Shown here piece after piece: positions 25,140 to 36,607 of a DNA stretch of 42,163 nucleotides. The stretch spans positions 1 through 42,163 of the forward strand of contig JAUZRQ010000044.1 of NCBI GenBank assembly GCA_030950365.1, written 5' to 3'. Below the pieces are notes generated by a model. It searched no databases and had not been told where the DNA came from. It saw only the letters and a program-made list of their open reading frames with translations. The stretch comes from Candidatus Zhuqueibacterota bacterium (GTDB taxonomy: Bacteria; Zhuqueibacterota; Zhuqueibacteria; Zhuqueibacterales; Geothermadaptataceae). The first letter of the stretch is position 1, and the number at the start of each line of letters is the position of its first letter. A program made the translations under genes and the position numbers.

Positions 25140-25541
25140 AATGGATGTTCATGGCCGACGAGCCGCCGCACTCGGTAACAGATGAGCCGCCTAATAGCTG
25201 GCATTTTCGGTCGGTTTCGATACGGTTGTCTGCGACGGTTTAGCTATGCATCTTTTTTACCATCCCGGCTTCCCGGCCACGGAGCGGTGCGCGAGGGTCT
25301 TCGCCAATCGCCGCTGGCATTGGATGAAAGACAGACCGACAGGCAGGGCTGACTTTTTTAAATGCAAGCCGTTTTCTGGGTTGAGTTGTAGCAAAAAAGA
25401 GATGGATTATTGCCAGGTTCAATGATTACTTACCAACCCGGGGGAATAGATGCCTACCGCTGATGCAATAACCGCAGCAATGGCGAATGCGGCTGTGGTT
25501 GCGGCGAGCCAGTCCGCGAAATCACGCCTTCGAACTTTCGC
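25140..25541. other. Non-coding stretch after the ABC ATPase gene
   Basis: About 400 bases in which I see no gene on either strand, no remnant of a permease, and no clear terminator (only CTTTTTTAC near 25250 without a stem). Short frames exist but have no ribosome binding site and no family resemblance. It ends at the promoter of the polyprenyl synthase gene. Confidence 0.5.
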
Positions 25542-25570
25542 TTGACTCTTGATCCAATTATATTTATTTT
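25542..25570 (+). promoter_or_regulatory. Probable promoter for the polyprenyl synthase gene
   Basis: TTGACT at 25542-25547, a 17-base spacer and TATTTT at 25565-25570, in an AT-rich stretch. The -35 box is the same as at 6003. Transcription would start near 25577, about 73 bases before the preferred start codon. Confidence 0.5.
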
Positions 25571-25649
25571 CAAAATTGTTTTGAACATGCTGGCGTGGAA
25601 TGACCACGAGCGCACGCGTTTGAGACCTTTGCCGACAACTTGTGTATCG

Positions 25650-26633
25650 ATGCCGACATTCGAAGAAAAGCTGTCCTTTTTTAAGCAACAGATCGTTGAG
25701 CGCATTGCCAGGGCGATTGACAGTGAAACCCCGGTTTCTCTGTATGAACCCATCAAATACACCATGCAAGGCGGCGGTAAGCGGTTGCGTCCGGTCCTGC
25801 TGCTACTGACGGTAGAGGCGCTGGGCGGCGACGTGCAGGCTGCGATGCCGGCTGCCGTGGCCGTGGAACTGTTGCATAATTTTACTCTAGTTCATGATGA
25901 TATCATGGACAACGACGCCACCCGGCGTGGCCGGGCGACGGTGCATGAAAAATGGGATACCAGTGTGGCGCTCCTCGCCGGTGATGGTCTGGTAGCACTG
26001 GCCTATCAGACTTTGCTCAGTACACAGAGCCCGCACACGCTGCGCATTTCGCGCCTGTTCACCACGGCGCTGATCGACCTGTGTAAGGGGCAGGCGCTTG
26101 ATCGTGAATTTGAAACGCGCGATGATGTGAGCATGGACGAATATCTCGATATGATCAGCAAGAAAACGGCGCGGCTGCTCAGCTTGTGCGCACAAATGGG
26201 TGCCATCCTGGCTAATGGAACTGAAGACCAGGTCCAGGCCTTGAAAGTATATGGTGAAAGCCTGGGCATGGCGTTTCAAATCCAGGACGATTTGCTGGAC
26301 ATCACCGCCGATCCTGAAAAACTAGGCAAAGATTTTGGCAGTGATATCCGACAAAAAAAGAAAACATTTTTGCTGGTGCATGCCCTTCGGCAGGCCAGCC
26401 CGAAACAAAAACAGCAATTGATGGATTATCTTGATCGCGAAGCGATCGACGATGCAGAGGTGATTCGGATTCGGGATTTGTTTGAAGACATCGGCACGTT
26501 AAGTGAGGCCAAAGCGGCTGTGCAGCGATATATAAAAATTGCAGAAGATTCTCTTACTCCGATTGAAAAAGTGCATGCGAGTACCGATTCTTTAAAAGAC
26601 TTGTTGAGATTGGTTCAGCAACGTCAGGCCTGA
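25650..26633 (+). CDS. Polyprenyl (probably geranylgeranyl/farnesyl) diphosphate synthase
   Basis: A 327-residue all-helical trans-isoprenyl synthase, which condenses isopentenyl diphosphate with allylic diphosphates. Seen are GGGKRLRPVL, the first Asp-rich motif VHDDIMDND (D83-D84-x2-D87), the region RRGRATVHEKW, and the second Asp-rich motif FQIQDDLLD (D213, D214). The first motif has the DDxxD form without the two-residue insertion of bacterial FPP synthases, and Phe78 is five residues before it, as in archaeal-type geranylgeranyl synthases; product length C20 is therefore suggested (inference). The start is uncertain: ATG 25650 matches the family's N-terminus but lacks a good ribosome site, and ATG 25587 is an alternative. 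HPr follows 29 bp later. Confidence 0.88.
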   Translation: MPTFEEKLSFFKQQIVERIARAIDSETPVSLYEPIKYTMQGGGKRLRPVLLLLTVEALGGDVQAAMPAAVAVELLHNFTLVHDDIMDNDATRRGRATVHEKWDTSVALLAGDGLVALAYQTLLSTQSPHTLRISRLFTTALIDLCKGQALDREFETRDDVSMDEYLDMISKKTARLLSLCAQMGAILANGTEDQVQALKVYGESLGMAFQIQDDLLDITADPEKLGKDFGSDIRQKKKTFLLVHALRQASPKQKQQLMDYLDREAIDDAEVIRIRDLFEDIGTLSEAKAAVQRYIKIAEDSLTPIEKVHASTDSLKDLLRLVQQRQA

Positions 26634-26662
26634 GGTGAACTTGAAGGTGGAGAGGGAATTAA

Positions 26663-26944
26663 ATGCGAGAAGCCAGCATGAAGGAAATCAAAGTCAAAAT
26701 TAAAAACAAATTGGGATTGCACGCGCGGCCAGCCGCGCAGTTGGTAAAAACCGCTGCCAAGTTCAAATCCGATATCTTCATCAGCCGCAACTCGCAGATC
26801 GTAAACGGAAAAAGCATCATGGGGGTGATGATGCTGGCGGCCGAAAACGGTGCTGAACTGACCATTCAGGCCAACGGCGAGGACGAGGACGCGGCCCTGA
26901 AAGCCCTGGCCGAATTGTTTGAAAAAAAATTTGACGAGGAATGA
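26663..26944 (+). CDS. ptsH: Phosphocarrier protein HPr
   Basis: A 93-residue HPr, which accepts phosphate from Enzyme I. The phosphorylated His is in LGLHARPAAQLV (H20), and a Ser lies in NGKSIMGVMML (S51), at the place where HPr kinase phosphorylates regulatory HPr. Counting from the internal ATG at 26678 these become H15 and S46, the numbering usual for the family, but the ribosome site GGAGAGGG (26648-26655) fits ATG 26663. The gene overlaps ptsI by ATGA. The conserved Ser suggests HPr-kinase-type regulation, as in Firmicutes and many FCB bacteria; no HPr kinase and no sugar-specific EII is in the window. Confidence 0.93.
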   Translation: MREASMKEIKVKIKNKLGLHARPAAQLVKTAAKFKSDIFISRNSQIVNGKSIMGVMMLAAENGAELTIQANGEDEDAALKALAELFEKKFDEE

Positions 26945-28716
26945 TCGAAACGAAAACCCCTACAACAAAATCGGGCTATTTTTTCAAAGGCATACCGGTC
27001 TCTCCTGGCGTGGCGATCGGTAAGGCGTTTGTTCTTTCCGGCGAAACGGTCAAAATTGAAATCGAACAGGTTCCCGCCAAAGACGTTGACAAAGAAATCA
27101 GACGGTTCGAAGACGCGCTCGAGAAAACCCGTGAGGAACTGAAAGCCGCCACCAGCACGACCCGCAGCCGCATCGGCAGTGAAAATGCCAAAATTTTCGA
27201 GATGCACAATCTCGTGCTGGATGATCCCGTTCTCAAACAAGAAACCATCCAAAAGATCCGCGATGAAAAGCTCTCAGCCGAGTACGCCTTCTATACCGTG
27301 ATGCAAAAGTACCAGGATCAGCTTGCTTCAGTCAAGGATGAATATTTCCAGATGCGGTCGGCTGACCTGCGGGATGTGAAGCGTCGAGTCATCCGCAACA
27401 TCCAGGGTGATCGCACGGATTTCCTACAAAAGCTGGAAGGCGCGGCCATTATCATCGCACGGGATTTGACACCCTCCGACACGGTGGCCCTGGATCGCCA
27501 TAAGATTCTGGGCTTTGCCACTGATATGGGCGGTAAAACCAGCCATTCGGCCATCATGGCGCGATCGTTCCGGGTACCGGCCGTGGTGGGCCTGCGCCAT
27601 CTTACCAAATATGTGAAGAACAACGACCGCATTGTCCTGGACGGCAACGAGGGTGTGGTTTATGTCAATCCCGACCGGAAAACCCTGCAATATTATCAAA
27701 AGTTACAGAAGAAAATCCATGAGATTAACCGCCAGCTTACGGTACTAAAAAGCCTGCCGGCGCGCACCCTGGACGGCCGCGAAATCGAGCTGGCGGCCAA
27801 TCTCGAATTCACCGATGAAGTCGAAACGGTGATCGAGTTCGGCGCGCGCGGCATCGGGCTATACCGCACCGATTATTTGTTCCTGGCACGAACCGATTTG
27901 CCGACCGAGGATGAGCAGTTCGAGGAATACAAGGCGGTGGTGGAACGGATGCGGCCGTATCCGGTGATCATCCGTACGCTGGACGTGGGCGGCGATAAAA
28001 ATCCGCAAAATATCAACATCCCGCCGGAGGCGAATCCCTATCTGGGCTATCGCGCCATTCGCATCTGCCTGGAACGGCCGGAAGTGTTTTTACCGCAATT
28101 GCGCGCCATCCTTCGTGCCAGCGCGTACGGGAACATCAAAATCCTGTTCCCGATGATTTCCAGCATCAAAGAGCTGCGCGAGGCCAAAATGCATCTGGAA
28201 AAGGCGCGCCGGGAGTTACGCAAGCGCAAAGTGCCCTTTTCCGATGACATCGAAGTTGGCGTGATGATCGAGGTGCCGTCCGCGGCGATCATTGCCGATT
28301 TGATCTCGCGCGAAGTGGATTTTCTCAGTATCGGCACCAACGATCTGGTGCAATATCTTTTGGCCGTGGATCGCGGCAATGAACGCATTGCCTATCTGTA
28401 TCAGGATTTGCATCCCGCGGTGCTGCGCACCATCCGCGACGTGGTGCAGGCGGCGCACCGCAACGGCACCTGGGTGGGCGTGTGCGGCGAAATGGGCGGT
28501 AATCCGCTGGCCACGCTGATTTTGCTCGGCCTCGGCATCGACGAGATCAGTGTCAGCCCGATTGTTCTGCCGGAAATCAAAAAAATCATCCGAAGCGTGA
28601 GCCATCCCGAATCGGAGCGCATAGCCGAAAAAGTGCTTTCCATGTCCACCGCCGAAGAAATCGAGAAATTCATGATGCGGTACATGCGCAGAAAATTCAA
28701 GGATTTGATTTTTTAG
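26941..28716 (+). CDS. ptsI: Phosphoenolpyruvate-protein phosphotransferase (Enzyme I)
   Basis: A 591-residue Enzyme I, which takes phosphate from PEP onto itself and passes it to HPr. It has the N-terminal swivel and HPr-binding region (GIPVSPGVAIGKAFVL, residues ~14-29), the phosphohistidine motif GGKTSHSAIMARSF with H202, and the PEP barrel with GARGIGLYRTDYLF, IRTLDVGGDK, FLSIGTNDLVQYLLAVDR and VCGEMGGNP with catalytic C515. The length is normal. The start overlaps the ptsH stop as ATGA. There is no crr or permease component nearby, so the phosphate may go to an EII elsewhere or to a regulatory branch. It is followed 17 bp later by a sugar-phosphate isomerase gene. Confidence 0.96.
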   Translation: MIETKTPTTKSGYFFKGIPVSPGVAIGKAFVLSGETVKIEIEQVPAKDVDKEIRRFEDALEKTREELKAATSTTRSRIGSENAKIFEMHNLVLDDPVLKQETIQKIRDEKLSAEYAFYTVMQKYQDQLASVKDEYFQMRSADLRDVKRRVIRNIQGDRTDFLQKLEGAAIIIARDLTPSDTVALDRHKILGFATDMGGKTSHSAIMARSFRVPAVVGLRHLTKYVKNNDRIVLDGNEGVVYVNPDRKTLQYYQKLQKKIHEINRQLTVLKSLPARTLDGREIELAANLEFTDEVETVIEFGARGIGLYRTDYLFLARTDLPTEDEQFEEYKAVVERMRPYPVIIRTLDVGGDKNPQNINIPPEANPYLGYRAIRICLERPEVFLPQLRAILRASAYGNIKILFPMISSIKELREAKMHLEKARRELRKRKVPFSDDIEVGVMIEVPSAAIIADLISREVDFLSIGTNDLVQYLLAVDRGNERIAYLYQDLHPAVLRTIRDVVQAAHRNGTWVGVCGEMGGNPLATLILLGLGIDEISVSPIVLPEIKKIIRSVSHPESERIAEKVLSMSTAEEIEKFMMRYMRRKFKDLIF

Positions 28717-28733
28717 CGGCAGGAGGCGAAAAC

Positions 28734-29792
28734 GTGAGCCTGAAAACAGCGATTCAAAAGGTGGATCGTAGCGGCATGTTGGTAAAGGTGCAAGACATGC
28801 CGTCTCATTTTGAAGATGCGTGGCAACAGAATCAGGATGTAAAACTTCCGTTTTCGCGCGATCAAATCCGCAATATTACCATTGCCGGAATGGGGGGGTC
28901 AGCCATCAGCGGCGATGTGGCTCGCTGCCTGTTGCAATCGCAATGTCCGGTGCCGATTCTGGTGAGCCGCCACTACGAGCTCGGCCAGTATGTGAACGAG
29001 CATTCGTTGGTATTCGTGTCCAGCTATTCCGGAAATACGGAGGAGACCCTGTCCGCACTGGCCGATGCTCGGGAGCGCTTTGCGAAGATCGTTTGTATTA
29101 CCAGCAATGGCAGAATCATGGAACAGGCCAGAGCGGCCGGCTATCCGCTTTACACCCTGCCCGCTGGATTTCCGCCGCGATCAGCGCTGGTGTATCTTGT
29201 TGTGCCGCTGCTGCAAAGCCTACATAAACTGGGGTTAGTCGAGGATCCATGGCCGGCGATTCAGGAAACGGTGCAGGTGCTGAAGCAGCTCAATGAAGCC
29301 TATCGGCCTGAGAACGAAACGCCCCAGAACATTCCGCTGACCGTGGCCCGGACCGTGCAGGGCAAAATCCCCGTCGTGTATTCCGGGTCAGGATTGCTCG
29401 AAGTGGCCGGGGTGCGCTGGCGAGGGCAGTTCTCCGAAAATGCCGAAATTCTGGCTTATAGCAACGTCTTCCCGGAGATGAATCATAACGAAATCGTTGG
29501 CTGGGGGCAGCAGGCCGAGCTGGACCGCCAATTGCAGGTGATTTACCTGCGCGATCGGCAGGACCATCCGCGCATCAAGCTACGCATGGATGTGCTGCGC
29601 GAGGTGATTGAAACGACGACCCATCCGATCCTGGAAATCTGGAGCGAGGGCGAGTCGGCACTGGCGCGATTGTTCAGCATAATTTTCACTGGAGACCTTG
29701 CCAGTGTTTATCTCGCGGCGCTGCTCGGTGTTGATCCGACACCGGTGAAAAAGATCGATTACCTGAAAGAGACCCTGGCGAAACATCGTTAA
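28734..29792 (+). CDS. Bifunctional phosphoglucose/phosphomannose isomerase
   Basis: A 352-residue SIS-domain isomerase of the bifunctional PGI/PMI family first described in archaea, which converts fructose-6-phosphate to glucose-6-phosphate or mannose-6-phosphate. Seen are the SIS phosphate-binding ITIAGMGGSAISGD, FVSSYSGNTEETLSA, LPAGFPPRSALVYL and the catalytic-region FPEMNHNEIVGW with conserved Glu and His. The start is GTG 28734 with GCAGGAGG upstream. It is 17 bp after ptsI and probably co-transcribed. It would supply glucose-6-phosphate to the inositol synthase and GlgC routes found elsewhere in the window, a metabolic rather than genetic link. Confidence 0.9.
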   Translation: MSLKTAIQKVDRSGMLVKVQDMPSHFEDAWQQNQDVKLPFSRDQIRNITIAGMGGSAISGDVARCLLQSQCPVPILVSRHYELGQYVNEHSLVFVSSYSGNTEETLSALADARERFAKIVCITSNGRIMEQARAAGYPLYTLPAGFPPRSALVYLVVPLLQSLHKLGLVEDPWPAIQETVQVLKQLNEAYRPENETPQNIPLTVARTVQGKIPVVYSGSGLLEVAGVRWRGQFSENAEILAYSNVFPEMNHNEIVGWGQQAELDRQLQVIYLRDRQDHPRIKLRMDVLREVIETTTHPILEIWSEGESALARLFSIIFTGDLASVYLAALLGVDPTPVKKIDYLKETLAKHR

Positions 29793-29947
29793 AGCCAGGC
29801 CGCGTTTTCTCAAGGATGCCGTCAGGCATGGTTTACCATTGGCCATAGCGGCCTTCTATTCGCTAATTGCCAAATGAAAAGAAAACCATAGATCCGCTAA
29901 GAGCGATTGATCTGTGAGCGTTCATCGAGAGAAAGGAGCAAAACAGA

Positions 29948-32382
<2,435 letters not shown>

Positions 32383-32694
32383 TGGCGCTGAAAAACCATT
32401 AAGGTGGTCTGCCAACACGAGCGTTCGGCTATAATATTATGGCAACAGGGCTGTTCCGGAAGTATGGCTGTGAGCGACAGGGGCGCTGAACGGGAGACAA
32501 AAAGCCGCCAAGGCTATGTATCATTCCGTTTGCCATGCGTTCAGAGTTTACTCTTGGACAGCCCTTGTCTTTTTGTCCTGTGCATGAGTTGCCGCTAATT
32601 ATTACAAAGATTTGACCGATGTTTAGGAACAGCGACTTTCGGTTTTGAAATCATCTCTATCGTCTCGCGTCATGTGCAAAATTTGAGGATTGCA
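32383..32694. other. Non-coding stretch between ahcY and the envelope gene cluster
   Basis: About 310 bases without a convincing gene. A perfect TATAAT stands at 32430-32435 but has no -35 partner at the right distance. GACA-N5-TGTC followed by TTTTT near 32560-32575 could be a weak terminator. Near 32612 a TTGACC lacks a good -10 box. Nothing else is recognised. Confidence 0.45.
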
Positions 32695-34734
32695 ATGCAT
32701 CCGAAATCCTTTCTCTTTGGCATCGCCGGTCTATTGGTCCTGATGTTTAACCTGCAATGTAAAATTTCGCCGCCCTCGGCCCCGAGCTGGGATGTCGAGG
32801 TGAATGTTCCGGTGATCAACAAGACATTTTACGTGAGTGACCTGATCGACGGCATCGATGGGCTGAAGGTGGATAGCCTGAATCAAATTTTTGTCGAATT
32901 CACAGCCGAGTTGGATACCTTTGATGCGCAAAATCAACTCACCCTCAACGGACTTTCGCAACGATTCACCAAGCAGCTCGGGCGGTTTAAAATCCCGTCA
33001 CCCGGCGAGCGTGACCTGACGATTCAATTGAAACAGATTTATCCGCCAGCAGACCAGATCAATGGGCTCAAAGTGCCGGTGCCACCGTTCAATTTTCAGG
33101 TGCCGCCTCAGGACCTGCCGCCGTTCGAGACCATCCAGTGGGTGGAAATCGATTCCGGCTATGTGGATCTGACTATCGAAAATTTTCTACCGGTGGACCT
33201 CGGCAAACCGATCACCATTGATCTGTTGGACGCCGTAGCCGATACAGTCATTGCGAACTGGGTGTTTTCGGATTTTATCAACAAGGGTGAAAGCCGAACC
33301 GAACGGCTACTACTGGCCGGTAAACGGTTGTCGGCAGGATTATCACTGCGGGTGGCCGGCGCTTCCCCAGGTAGCACCGATTCAGTACGCATCAACAGTG
33401 ATGACTATTTCCGCATTATCGTATTTCTCAGTGATTTGTATGTCAAGGGCGGCGCCGCCAGGCTTGAGCCGCAGCGCATCAATTTCGATGAAAATATCCA
33501 GATCGCCGATTCGATGATCATCGCATCGGCGCGCATCCGCCAGGGCCAGATGCGCATCGAAGTGTCCGGCAATCTGCCCATCGACGCCAGTGTGAATTTC
33601 AGCCTGCCGGATTTCATCGACGAAAAGGGCTCGCCTCTCACGGAAACCTTTTTCCTGCTCAAAGATCAGGTCAACCAGTTGGTGATCGATCTGTCCGGCT
33701 ATCACTTCCAGCCGGATAGTGGCGATTTTGCCCGGCAGGCCGTGCGCATTTCGGCCTCCGTAGCCACGCTGCAATCTCCGGACGAGCTCATTGAACTGTT
33801 CGCCACCGATTCCGTGTCGGCGCTGTTCGATATCAGTCCGATTTATTTTTCCGAAATCTCGGGCCGGTTTTACAGCAAGGACATTGAGGTGCCTGCCAGG
33901 ACGATCGAGGTGGACCTGCCCAGCAAGCTGGACAGCATCCGGCTGGATGCGGCGCAATTGCACCTGCGCCTGTTGAACAGCATTGGCTTCCCGGCACAGG
34001 TTCGGCTTTTGATCCGCGGCACCAACGATGCCGGTGAGCAGGCCGAAATTTTCATCGATCAGACCATCCAGCCTGGAAGAGGCCCGGATGGTCCGGAAGC
34101 TACGGAAATTGTGCTCAACCAGGAAAACAGCGGCATTCTTAATTTGCTGAATTTGTTGCCGTCGCAGATCGAGATCAGCGGTAAAGTGAATATCGGCCGG
34201 CCGGACTGGACCGGTACTATCCGTGAAGCCGATTTTGTGACCGGCGATATCACGTTCATGGCCCCGGCGGCGTTGGAACTCCCGGCCCAGGATTTCGAGT
34301 CCGAGGTGACCGATTTGAACCTGGAACAGGATGTGCGCAATACCATCGAAAAGCACCTCAACGAGGGCGAATTGATGGTGAAGACCGTCAGTCATCTGCC
34401 CATCGGGGCGCGGTTCTACATGAATTTTGCCCTGGCGGACAGCCTGGTATTCACCCGGCCCGCTTTGCGCATCGGCCCCATTAGCATTGAAAGCGGACAA
34501 GTCGATCCGGCCACTAAGATTGTGGTTTTGCCGAAAGAGAACATGATCGATATCAAATTGACTCGGGAGGAATTGCAGTTTTTTACCAATGCCCCCATTT
34601 TCACCGGCGTGCAAATTCAATTCCCGGGCACCCAGGGCCAAGTGGTGAAACTACTCAGCAGCGATTATCTGGATATCAAGGCCGTGGTGCGAATGCAGGT
34701 GAATGTGGGTGAATCGAAATCTGCCACGAATTGA
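32695..34734 (+). CDS. Large beta-rich envelope protein, possible lipoprotein, function unknown
   Basis: A 679-residue protein I cannot assign to a functional family. An N-terminal hydrophobic stretch (FLFGIAGLLVLMF) ends in NLQC, so Cys22 may be lipidated, although the residues before it do not match the usual L-[AS]-[GA]-C lipobox. The mature part starts with PSWDVEVNVPVINKTFYVSDLI, an opening I recall in uncharacterised FCB-group surface proteins. The rest is rich in short beta-strand patterns with many D, S and P turns and no Cys or catalytic signature. ATG 32695 is chosen because TGAGGA precedes it and the signal follows directly; an in-frame GTG lies at 32674. It is 12 bp ahead of an outer-membrane protein gene, so the two are likely co-expressed. 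Confidence 0.7.
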   Translation: MHPKSFLFGIAGLLVLMFNLQCKISPPSAPSWDVEVNVPVINKTFYVSDLIDGIDGLKVDSLNQIFVEFTAELDTFDAQNQLTLNGLSQRFTKQLGRFKIPSPGERDLTIQLKQIYPPADQINGLKVPVPPFNFQVPPQDLPPFETIQWVEIDSGYVDLTIENFLPVDLGKPITIDLLDAVADTVIANWVFSDFINKGESRTERLLLAGKRLSAGLSLRVAGASPGSTDSVRINSDDYFRIIVFLSDLYVKGGAARLEPQRINFDENIQIADSMIIASARIRQGQMRIEVSGNLPIDASVNFSLPDFIDEKGSPLTETFFLLKDQVNQLVIDLSGYHFQPDSGDFARQAVRISASVATLQSPDELIELFATDSVSALFDISPIYFSEISGRFYSKDIEVPARTIEVDLPSKLDSIRLDAAQLHLRLLNSIGFPAQVRLLIRGTNDAGEQAEIFIDQTIQPGRGPDGPEATEIVLNQENSGILNLLNLLPSQIEISGKVNIGRPDWTGTIREADFVTGDITFMAPAALELPAQDFESEVTDLNLEQDVRNTIEKHLNEGELMVKTVSHLPIGARFYMNFALADSLVFTRPALRIGPISIESGQVDPATKIVVLPKENMIDIKLTREELQFFTNAPIFTGVQIQFPGTQGQVVKLLSSDYLDIKAVVRMQVNVGESKSATN

Positions 34735-34746
34735 ACGGAGCGATCC

Positions 34747-36006
34747 ATGACCAGAAAGCGATACTTTCTGATTGGCTGCATGCTGCTGATACCGATTTCC
34801 ATGGCGTTGGCGCAGAGCCCTTTTTACAACGCGCGCGAGATGGGTATGGCTGGCGCGTATGGGGCGGTGGCCCACGGTGCAGATGCCGTGAACTGGAACC
34901 CGGCCAACCTCGGGCTGGTGCTGACTTCGGGTTTCACGCTGCAAATGCCGGGTATGGGTATGCGAGTTTTGAACACGTCCTTTGGCCTGGCTGATTACAA
35001 TCGTTACAATGGCGCCGTGCTGGCCCAGGAAGAAAAGGCTGAAATTCTCAGCAAAATTCCCGACGATGGCCTCAAGCTGGTTGGCAATGGCGGGGGGATG
35101 TTGCTGGGCGTATCCATTTCACGCCTGGCATTGGCCCTGCGGTTGCGCGGCTTATCGGACATGGTGATTTCCCGGGACTTCTTTGAACTGATCCTTAACG
35201 GCAACGAGTTGGGCCGCGAGTACGACTTTTCGCAAACAGCAGGAAGCGGCTGGGCCATGGCCGATGTGTCGATCAGCTACGGGCAGGCGTTTTATGTGCC
35301 CTATCTCAATGATTTTGCCGTTGGAGTCAGCCTGCACTGGCTGAAGGGCCTCGGGATGGCTGAAATCGTGGAATCGCGCGGCCGTGTGCTCAGCGACTTC
35401 GAGGGCCTTTCCGGCGACGGGTTCGCGAAGCTGCGCACGGCCAGCGGCGGCAATGGCTTTAGCATCGATATCGGACTGGCCGGTATCACCAAAAACAATG
35501 TGATCATCAGTCTGGCCGTGCACAACCTTGCCAGCCATATCCGCTGGGATCAGGAGGTGCAGATCTATGAATACGGCATCCGCACCGATAGTCTAACTGT
35601 AGAAGCGCTGGTGAATGAGGATTCCGACAGCCTGATCACCGACCTGCAAGAAGATTACCCCGGCGAGGCCTTCAGCGCCTATCTGCCGCTTGAGTTGAAA
35701 TTTGGTGCGGCTTATGCGTTTTCCGATTGGCTGCTGTCGGGGCAGCTCATCCAGGCATTGCAGAAAGCGCCAGGCATCAACCGGGTGCCGTACGTGGCAC
35801 TCGGCGCCGAATGGCGCAGGCTGAGCTTTTTGCCCTTACGATTCGGGCTGGCTTTTGGCGGCACGCATCGGTTCAGCACCTCGCTGGGATTCAGCCTCAA
35901 GATCGGCCCATTCTGTAGCAATTTCGCGTTTCAAACCATCAATCAGCTCCTGCCCAGCAGGGGCACCGGCTACGGATTGGCCATGGACATAAGTCTGGGC
36001 CTGTAG
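34747..36006 (+). CDS. Outer-membrane beta-barrel protein (DUF5723/PorV-like)
   Basis: A 419-residue secreted protein with a clear signal peptide (YFLIGCMLLIPISMALAQ, cleavage after AQ near residue 23). The start of the mature protein, NAREMGMAGAYGAVAHGADAVNWNPANLGL, has the MGGAG...A...NPA pattern of FadL/PorV/DUF5723 barrels in FCB bacteria. The rest alternates hydrophobic and polar residues in about fourteen strand-like stretches and ends in an aromatic-hydrophobic strand (YGLAMDISLGL). PorV-like proteins shuttle or anchor T9SS cargo, and a T9SS cargo lies 1.4 kb downstream, so a related role is possible but not shown. It follows the envelope protein gene by 12 bp. Confidence 0.75.
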   Translation: MTRKRYFLIGCMLLIPISMALAQSPFYNAREMGMAGAYGAVAHGADAVNWNPANLGLVLTSGFTLQMPGMGMRVLNTSFGLADYNRYNGAVLAQEEKAEILSKIPDDGLKLVGNGGGMLLGVSISRLALALRLRGLSDMVISRDFFELILNGNELGREYDFSQTAGSGWAMADVSISYGQAFYVPYLNDFAVGVSLHWLKGLGMAEIVESRGRVLSDFEGLSGDGFAKLRTASGGNGFSIDIGLAGITKNNVIISLAVHNLASHIRWDQEVQIYEYGIRTDSLTVEALVNEDSDSLITDLQEDYPGEAFSAYLPLELKFGAAYAFSDWLLSGQLIQALQKAPGINRVPYVALGAEWRRLSFLPLRFGLAFGGTHRFSTSLGFSLKIGPFCSNFAFQTINQLLPSRGTGYGLAMDISLGL

Positions 36007-36607
36007 CTGGCGTCGCGGCAGGGGGATCAGCCTTTCCGTCAGTAACCGGACAGTCCAATCTCGGCAACGGTCCGGCCACGGAATTCACTCCGCGGTGCTT
36101 CATACGGTTTCATCAGAATTTTAATTTTGCGAAATGGAATGAAAGCAGGTAATTACCAATAAAATTAACAAACTATTCTTAGCTACTCAATCTATGCAGG
36201 TATTGGGCATTCAGTCTTTCGCTGACACTCAGAAGGGGGACCTGGAAAGACCGGAGTCTCGTAACCGGTCTGTTGCTGTGAAGAAGATTCCGGCATTTTT
36301 CGTCGATCCTCCTGGGTCGAATGCAGAAAGGCCAGCATAACAAATAAAATAAATATCGAAATGGCCGGCATGGCTGAACCGTTATTTCCTGGTTGATTCA
36401 AATGCATGAATCTTGACAAAACGAATATGCTCATTTTTTGAAATTGCTTTTTTGTAAAATCAAGTTATATTTGTTTTAAATACGCGCGAGTCGGCTTCGT
36501 CGCGAGTGACCGGAAAGTGGCATGGCACCGGGCGCATCGCAGGCGATTGCTGTCTCTGAGTTCGGTCAATCCTGCGTAACGCGAATCTGCAATCTCAGGG
36601 ATGAAAT
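36007..36607. other. Non-coding stretch upstream of the CsgG-like gene
   Basis: About 600 bases. The first 100 contain CCGGAC and GTCCGG as a 6-bp inverted repeat (36051-36084 region) without a T-run. From ~36120 the sequence becomes AT-rich. A minus-strand frame (36434 down to 36192) encodes an 80-residue peptide with one hydrophobic segment, but it has no ribosome binding site and no known relatives, so it is not called. The AT-rich stretch 36435-36480 probably carries the promoter of the next two genes, yet I cannot pick convincing -35/-10 boxes. Confidence 0.45.

Noticed and set aside
29793-29947. SAM riboswitch upstream of metK
   Set aside because: Only short hairpins such as ATGCC-GTCA-GGCAT are visible. 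None of the conserved cores of the SAM riboswitch classes could be matched by eye; a covariance-model search would settle it.
32430-32435. Perfect TATAAT box after ahcY
   Set aside because: No -35-like hexamer 16-18 bases upstream and no extended -10 TG; chance occurrence is likely in this AT-rich spot.
33382-34641. A 419-codon minus-strand frame antisense to the envelope protein gene
   Set aside because: The + strand frame has a signal sequence, ribosome site and operon context; the minus frame shows no protein-like domain pattern.
36192-36434. A small minus-strand frame with one hydrophobic segment
   Set aside because: No ribosome binding site, unusual composition and no known relatives. 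It could be a small membrane protein, but the support is too thin.
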